From assembly GCA_002943765.1 (NCBI GenBank), contig PQWQ01000003.1, positions 4,029,501 to 4,093,500 on the forward strand: 64,000 bases of DNA, written 5' to 3'. The notes below the pieces were generated by a model. It was not told the DNA's origin. It saw nothing but the letters and a program-made list of their open reading frames with translations, and searched no databases. Positions within the stretch are counted from its first letter, which is position 1. Each line of letters opens with the position of its first letter. The position numbers and the translations under genes were made by a program. This DNA comes from Psoroptes ovis. Its lineage: Eukaryota; Arthropoda; Arachnida; Sarcoptiformes; Psoroptidae. Shown here piece after piece: positions 58,301 through 64,000 of this stretch.

Positions 58301-61067
58301 AGTGATCTCATCTAAACGAGAGCAAAGCCGTTGATCAACACAACCAGGAGCTGGCGATGAATATCGGCGACAATTATTTGGCACATTAGAATTGACCGTT
58401 GTTGCAGTACTAAGTACCGTTTTCTCATGTAATACTGACAAACTATTCATTGATATGCCTTTGAAATATTTTTTTGTACGACCAGTGGTGAACAGTGATG
58501 ATTTACGTTTTGATTTATTTTTTCGATGATTCGATGATGCTGTTTTCTTTGGTGGACGTCCACGATTACGGCTATTATCATTATCATCATCGACTTCATT
58601 CGGATCATTTTCATCACGATCATCACCATTTAATCTTGAATTTTCAAATACGACATCTTCATCATCAAACGAATTGAAATGATTGCCATTATCAACTACA
58701 TTATGACTAGTTTCTTCATTATGATTATTTACATTATCCGAATTATAATCATTCATTTCATCATTAGGAATGTCTGTTTTCTTTGGTCGGCCACGATTAC
58801 GTTTACGCTGTTGTTGTTGTTGTTGTGTCAATGGCGATTTACATGGTGACAATTGATTTTCATCACTATTATCAATCGATTGGGATTGATTTGTTGTCGA
58901 ATTATTATTATTATTATGGCCAGAATTATTATTATTATTATTACTATTTGATGAAATATATTCTGACCATGCTTTTCTTGTCCACTTATTCGGTATCATA
59001 TTTTCATCATTTTTAATCATATCATTCAATTGTTGTTGTTGATTATTATTGATATTAACAGTTGATTCAATATTATTATTCAATTTATTATTGGTAACAA
59101 TAAAATTTTCTTCATCAATTGATGATGATTCAATAATCGAACTATTATCAATTGTTGTTGGTTGTGTTAATGAAACAATTTGTTGTTGTTTACGATGATG
59201 AGATGATTTTCGATTATTATGGCTATTGCTATTATTATAAATGCTACTACTGTTATGGCCATTGTTAGTGCTCTACATATTATTTTTTTTTCAAGTGAAC
59301 AAAAAATAAACAACAAAAATAAATTCAATTGTGAGTCGGTCAGTGTACGTGTGTGTGTGTGAGTGTGTATGTCTGCATGATTTCATAAGAGAGAATAGGC
59401 TATTATTTATTGGTCCAAAAGAGAGAGCTACTACTGTCGAAACAGTCGTTTTTGAAAATTCATATTTTTGAAAATGTGCGGAATAATGTTTTGTTTTTTG
59501 ATGTGATTTACGATTTGGATGTAATTTATGATTTAATTCAAAAAAAAAAACATACCTTTAAACGATGTTTAGATTTTTCAAAATACAATGCTAACTGTTT
59601 ACGATCAATAATATGTAGATAATAGGATACTGGACGTCCAGTCCATGATACTGATTGATCACGTGGCAATATTTCTTTCACTGTCATCATTGCACCAATA
59701 TCGGATAAATTACGTTGTGAAAAACGAAAATTCAATGAACAAAACGCTTTGGATGATAATATTTTTGAACCATCTAATAAATTTTGAAAATAACCTTTCA
59801 AACGATGATCAACTTCAGGTCCAAATGCAAAATTATTAACAAATATAAAACTAATATTTGAAAATTGAAGAAAAATTATTAAAGATTCGAAGATTTTGAG
59901 AAATCATTCATTCATACTTACTTGGAGTTATAAATTGTTTCTTTGAATTCTTCGGAGAAAAAATCACCACGATACAATTCGAAATCAGAACATTTTCGAC
60001 CATACCATTTGAGCCAGAATTGAAATTGTTTTTTCATTTTCTATTGGGAAATAAAGTCGTATAATTTCATTTTCAAAAATCAAAGACATTCAAAAACTAA
60101 CCTCAGCATAAGTAGCTGGTAAATCGGCTTTCTCGATCCCGATACAACGAACACAATTAACAGCTGCGGCAACATGTAATACAACTTGGCCGATTCCGCT
60201 GCCGAGATCGATGAATACATCATCTTTACCAATCCCAATGTCATCAATCATTTGTTGTACAAATTTAAATGATGTTTCACCATAAACTTCAGGCGAAAAT
60301 GGTTCATAAAATTTATTCAACTTTTGTGGATCACCAACACTATGATTATAACACATTTGTATTATATGTGATAGCAGCTCAATGGTTGGACGTTTTTCTG
60401 GTTCTGGAATAGATGTTCCTTTCCACTGGAAAAAATCGAAAATTACTAAAATATTGAGTAATTCATATAAATCGACATACCATTTGCACAGATCCCTTGA
60501 TCACTTTGTTATAACGATCACAAAATAATTTAATTTTTTCATAACTGGATGTATCATAATCGGCTAATATATTTTTCAATGCAGTTTCAAGCGGTGGAAA
60601 TTCATCAGCAACAAAACGTATGGTATCAATAATTTCATTTGCAGCATTAAATTTATTCTAAATGATTTTTCAATTGAATTATATTAATTTTCATGGGTTA
60701 AATAAATGCAGAATCAATGATAGCTTACCGATACAACTAATGGCCAATCATATTCAGCAGCTTCAGCACCAACCGGACTTAACAATCGAATCTTTCGAAC
60801 AGCGGACACATCTGCTGCGGATCTTTGATGTGTTTGATCTGATGACGGTCGAACCATCGATGATGATGATGATGATTCGGATGCCGATTGTTGCTGATGA
60901 TTGACATGATTATCAAAGAGGTTATTATGGTTATTTTGAGCATCATTATTTGTTGATGGTCGCTGTTGCGGTTGTGGCTGTGGTTGTTGTTGTTGTTGTC
61001 GATTAAAATGATTATTTTGATGCAAATCGGAATCATGATCAACAAACGTTGTTATCCCGGTAGTCAT
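55337..61067 (-). CDS. DOT1L: DOT1L/grappa histone H3 Lys79 methyltransferase
   Basis: Nuclear enzyme that mono-, di- and trimethylates H3K79 on nucleosomes using S-adenosylmethionine. Exons 61067-60729, 60657-60481, 60425-60102, 60040-59922, 59850-59556, 59272-57983, 57918-55467 and 55398-55337 join in frame; 1685 residues. A 113-residue low-complexity Gln/Asn/Ser N-terminal region ends RLLSPVGAEAAEYDWPLVVS, and the DOT1 fold spans about 80-430: EPFSPEVYGETSF, AdoMet motif FIDLGSGIGQVVLHVAAAVN, IEKADLPATYAE, FVNNFAFGPEVDH, NLSDIGAMM and SWTGRPVSYYLH. Beyond it are two AT-hook-like motifs (RKRNRGRPKK, RNRGRPPKK), Lys-rich DNA-binding stretches, a coiled coil in exon 7 with a Gln run, and long Ser-rich regions. 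The whole catalytic core is present; every splice is GT-AG. The last 20 residues come from a tiny final exon, the least certain part. Confidence 0.93.
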
Positions 61068-62277
61068 GTTAATAAAACAAAAACGACACCGGGTTCAGGC
61101 TTTTGAAAGCGTTGATTTTGTTTCGCTTTTGTTTTTGATAGATTTTCTCTTGAAATTTCAATGAAAATTGACGAAATTGAGGCACCGAAATAAAGCATAT
61201 GATGGTGTACAACAATACACAATAAATAGCTATAAACAAATGAGATTTAAGAAGGTCAACATTTAAAAAAATTGATTTCACATTTTTTAAATGGTTTTAG
61301 TTCAATGTTAATTAATCAATTGTTGTTTGGCAGTATGAATGAGAATTTTAGAATTTCGATTTTTTAAATCGAATTAACTTTTTCGAAAATTGAAAACATT
61401 GAAAAACACACAAAAAACATTCATAAAACACCAAAAAACCAGCTGATTATTTCTTCATCAATCATAAGCATTATAGCCTTAAAGATGTTTGAATTCTCTT
61501 CTTCTTTTTCTTCGAATCCTTTAAACGCATCCCCTCATTTAAATGATAAGGTCTAAATCTCACTGGATGATCGCAAAGCACATTTCCCTGTCTCTCTGTT
61601 TGTTGAGCATTTGGATGATTTCGCAGGATGTTTTTCGATGATTTCCAATGGTTTCTTTGTCTCAATTCAATTTTCGATTTTTCAAGCTGACGACGAGCAC
61701 CAACAAACACATAAAACAAACCGTTTTTGGGGTTCCTTTACTCTTTCTTCCAATTCTTAATCGTCGTTGTCGTCTTCTTCGTTTTTGCTTTTTGCTTTTA
61801 ATCAAAATCGCTATGTTTTTCCAACACTATTTCGAAGTAGTCGTCGTGACAATCAAAAAAAAAGCGAAAAATCTGCTCCTCTTCTTTATTTACATTAATG
61901 TAAATAACAAACTAACACAAACACACACAAAAAAAAATATCGGCAGATGATTTTGCTTTGCGCATGCATCGTTTCGAATTTTCGAACTTTTACTCCTGTG
62001 CTTGCTCCTCGCTGAAAAAGTATCCTCTCCTCCTCCTCCTCTTCTTCAGGCTTTCATTCATTTTTTTTTCTGCCGATTTTTTACGTTTTTCTCCCTCCAA
62101 ATGTCGATGCACGATGTGTGTGTATCAGTGTAACAAACATTAACAGCAGCAGCAGCAGTATAAACAAAACGTATGACCCATCTTATCGCATATACGTTCA
62201 TTCATTCATTCAATCATTTGTGTTCATTCATATAATTTCGGGGTTCAGTGTATTCTTCCCTTTTACACAGTTAAAAA

Positions 62278-62289
62278 TGCGCATGCGCA
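62278..62289. promoter_or_regulatory. NRF1-type palindromic site
   Basis: TGCGCATGCGCA is a perfect match to the NRF1 (ewg) consensus YGCGCAYGCGCR. It lies about 1.2 kb upstream of the DOT1L ATG. Confidence 0.5.
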
Positions 62290-62752
62290 TGTCAATGCCT
62301 CCTGTGGTGTGTGAATGGTGGTGGTGAGGCACGTTGCATAACTACATTCGAATTCGAATTTTTTTTTTTTTTTTGAAATTCCAAAGAATTCTGCCTTTTA
62401 AACTTTTGAATTATCAATGAATGAATGAATGAAGCGCTGTGAATTTTAAATGACCTTTCTAGGTCATTGTTGATGATGCTGATCTCGGCAAAAAAAAAAA
62501 AAAAAAAAAAAAAACCTTACGACGCCCGAATTTTTTTTGGTTACTCAGAAATTGACTCCGCCCATTTTCTTCTTCTGCATTACTCCTGATTCTTTTCTTT
62601 TGAATTTCTTCTGAAAGACTTCAAAAAGTGAGGGGTGAGTGAACACCGTACACCTTTGACCTCGAAAAAGAAGAGGGTATTTTCCAAGGATGCTGATGGT
62701 CGATGAACGCGATGCAAAAAAAATTGGGCGACTCAAGAATCAAGTTTTTTGT

Positions 62753-62785
62753 GGCGCATGCGCATTAATCGATGCATCGATTAAT
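62753..62785. promoter_or_regulatory. Second NRF1-like site abutting a 22-bp perfect palindrome
   Basis: GGCGCATGCGCA (62753-62764) overlaps by one base with ATTAATCGATGCATCGATTAAT (62764-62785), a perfect palindrome with two ATCGAT cores. The location would suit a distal promoter or boundary element. Confidence 0.45.
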
Positions 62786-62995
62786 TTGGGTTAATGTCCA
62801 GCTAAATGATAAGGATATGGACTTGTGAGATGCGCGCATACATTTAAACATAAAGTGCATTGAAACATCATTGAAAATTGTTGATTTCCAATGAAATTTA
62901 ATCAAATTTAATTCGGGGAAATATTTATTTTGATTAAAAACTTGGTTTATTCGAAATTTTGATAAGAAATATTCAATTTCGACAGCAGCGACTGA

Positions 62996-63799
62996 TTAGC
63001 CATAGAGTGGAAATGGTCGAACTGGGTTAAAATAGGAAAAAAATTCGTAATTAAAAATGATGTCAAAGGTTATCATTGGTTGATAATCAATCAGGGGTCA
63101 CACTTACTCGATGTTTGAATTTTCTGCGGTTTCCCAAGGAAAAATTTAGCCGGTTTACGCATCTTGTCATTAAACAATGGATACAGATGATTATTGTTGA
63201 TGTTATTGTTCATCATTTGACCATTATTTTGATGGTGATGATTATCATTAGTGAATTCATCATCATCATTACCATTATCATCATTGTCATTACCTGATAT
63301 TGGATCATTATGCATTTGATTATTTTGATGATGATTTGTAGATGATGATGAGGCCATTGGCCTTGTATACACTGAATATGGTTCAGGTGGATATCGCGGT
63401 AATTGTTTACGACATGTTGCAATCAAGCAAGATGCTTCATTCAATGTCATACGGGCCGGTAGATATGCCTTTGGGCAATTTGAAAAATATTAATTAAAAT
63501 TAATTAATTAATCATTGAATCATATATCACACACATACATTACCAGTACAAAGTCGTACTGTAAGTGGAAATGTACGACTTTTACAATAAACACATTGAC
63601 TCGGTAATCGCAGCGTATCGATTGATTGTATACAGATTCGCATTTGTGGCTGAATAAATCAATGATAAATCAATCAGATTATCAACAGAATTAAATCATT
63701 TAAGGTCCATAAATCATCACTTACCATTGGATAAGCTGTAGACCGATGGATAAGCAAAATGGCAGCAATTAAAGGGATCGAAGACCAGTAATAAGCCAT
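62996..63799 (-). CDS. Secreted cysteine-containing protein or peptide precursor, unknown family
   Basis: Unrecognised. Exons 63799-63725, 63649-63539, 63468-63108 and 63021-62996 join in frame; 190 residues. Residues 1-22 are a signal peptide (MAYYWSSIPLIAAILLIHRS, TA|YP). A conserved-looking core follows with six Cys: MRICIQSIDTLRLPSQCVYC, VRLCTGNAYLPARM, EASCLIATCRKQLPRYPPEP. Next is an acidic Asn/His/Asp-rich spacer and a basic tail RKPAKFFLGKPQKIQTS. The final exon encodes IRPFPLYG and then a stop; a C-terminal Gly after an aromatic residue is what amidated peptides look like, but the final exon is short and rests only on GT-AG and phase. The exon 2 donor used is GGTAAT|GTATGT; the nearer GTAATG site would break the frame. 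Confidence 0.65.
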
Positions 63800-64000
63800 T
63801 TTCAATCATTTACTTTGAAATATCATCAAATTCGCCGAAATAATCGTTGAATCCATGGACAGAAATGAAATGTTTGACCAAAAATTTCCAAAATGTTCAA
63901 TGTTTGAAGGTAAATCAGTTGTTCAATCATTGGAAACACCGAAATACATGCGATTCCAGCCCAAATATTGTTGAATGATGATTCGAAATGATTCAAAAAA
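63800..64000. other. 5' flank of the last gene to window edge
   Basis: 201 bp upstream of the secreted-protein gene. No clear TATA box and no further gene seen. Confidence 0.5.

Larger units (their letters stand above)
61068..62995. other. Intergenic, DOT1L promoter region
   Basis: 1.9 kb between two minus-strand genes. CT-rich tracts (CTCCTCCTCC near 62026), poly-A at about 62491-62513, NRF1-type palindromes at 62278 and 62753, and a perfect 22-bp palindrome at 62764. The frames at 61471-61719 and 61648-61950 overlap on opposite strands and lack family support. No gene recognised. Confidence 0.55.

Noticed and set aside
61471..61950. Overlapping open frames upstream of DOT1L
   Set aside because: Opposite-strand overlap, biased composition and no homology recognisable by eye; more likely 5' regulatory or untranslated DNA.
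1..64000. CRISPR arrays, bacterial operons, ribosome binding sites, rRNA genes
   Set aside because: The window is intron-bearing eukaryotic DNA; no direct-repeat/spacer array or rRNA sequence was seen.

Overview
The window is eukaryotic nuclear DNA from a small arthropod, most likely an acariform (perhaps astigmatid, dust-mite-like) mite. The evidence is AT-rich intergenic DNA, mostly short GT-AG introns of about 55-90 bp, chelicerate-style chitin-binding cuticle proteins and a peritrophin-like cuticle protein, and arthropod-type single-copy genes. The species assignment is inference; no rRNA, mitochondrial or diagnostic allergen sequence is present. All multi-exon models below were assembled by eye from splice signals and reading-frame continuity, not from transcripts.

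Left third (1-19 kb): a secreted, cuticle-oriented block. It holds two R&R-type chitin-binding cuticle proteins (1.66-3.74 kb, with a long collagen-like Gly-Pro-Ser tract, and 7.16-7.62 kb), then three related secreted low-complexity proteins of an unassigned family (8.37-9.26 kb, 12.46-11.31 kb and 15.82-14.59 kb). The intervals between them are peppered with ~85 bp palindromic mariner-type MITEs.

Middle (19-42 kb): signalling, housekeeping and metabolic genes. In order these are a Vav-type Rho guanine-nucleotide exchange factor (-) with no visible CH domain, a C2H2-finger protein continuous with a TFIIIC110/GTF3C2-like WD protein (+), cytosolic peptide N-glycanase (-) with no visible PUB domain, an ACSL3/4-type long-chain acyl-CoA synthetase (+), four tandem tetraspan membrane proteins (-), tyrosine hydroxylase (+), and a CPAP1-type chitin-binding protein (-). 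Tyrosine hydroxylase supplies DOPA for cuticle tanning as well as catecholamines, so several neighbours share a cuticle theme; no operon-like co-regulation can be claimed.

Right third (42-64 kb): an ~8.6 kb stretch without a recognisable gene, holding one mariner MITE, a piggyBac-type MITE and a 44-bp minisatellite. Then comes a tight minus-strand run: a BRCA1/BARD1-family RING-BRCT protein carrying seven QT motifs spaced exactly 12 residues apart (probable dynein light chain LC8 sites), a 65-residue membrane protein, and UBXN6, whose ATG lies only 27 nt after the small ORF's stop. Next are a seven-intron DOT1L/grappa H3K79 methyltransferase gene and a cysteine-rich secreted protein of unknown family.

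The most promising items for a second look are the 12-residue LC8-motif ladder in the BRCA1/BARD1 homologue, the probable dicistronic small-ORF/UBXN6 unit, the reduced domain sets of Vav and PNGase, the MITEs whose two arms co-vary within each copy, and a 42-bp-arm hairpin at 38.9 kb.
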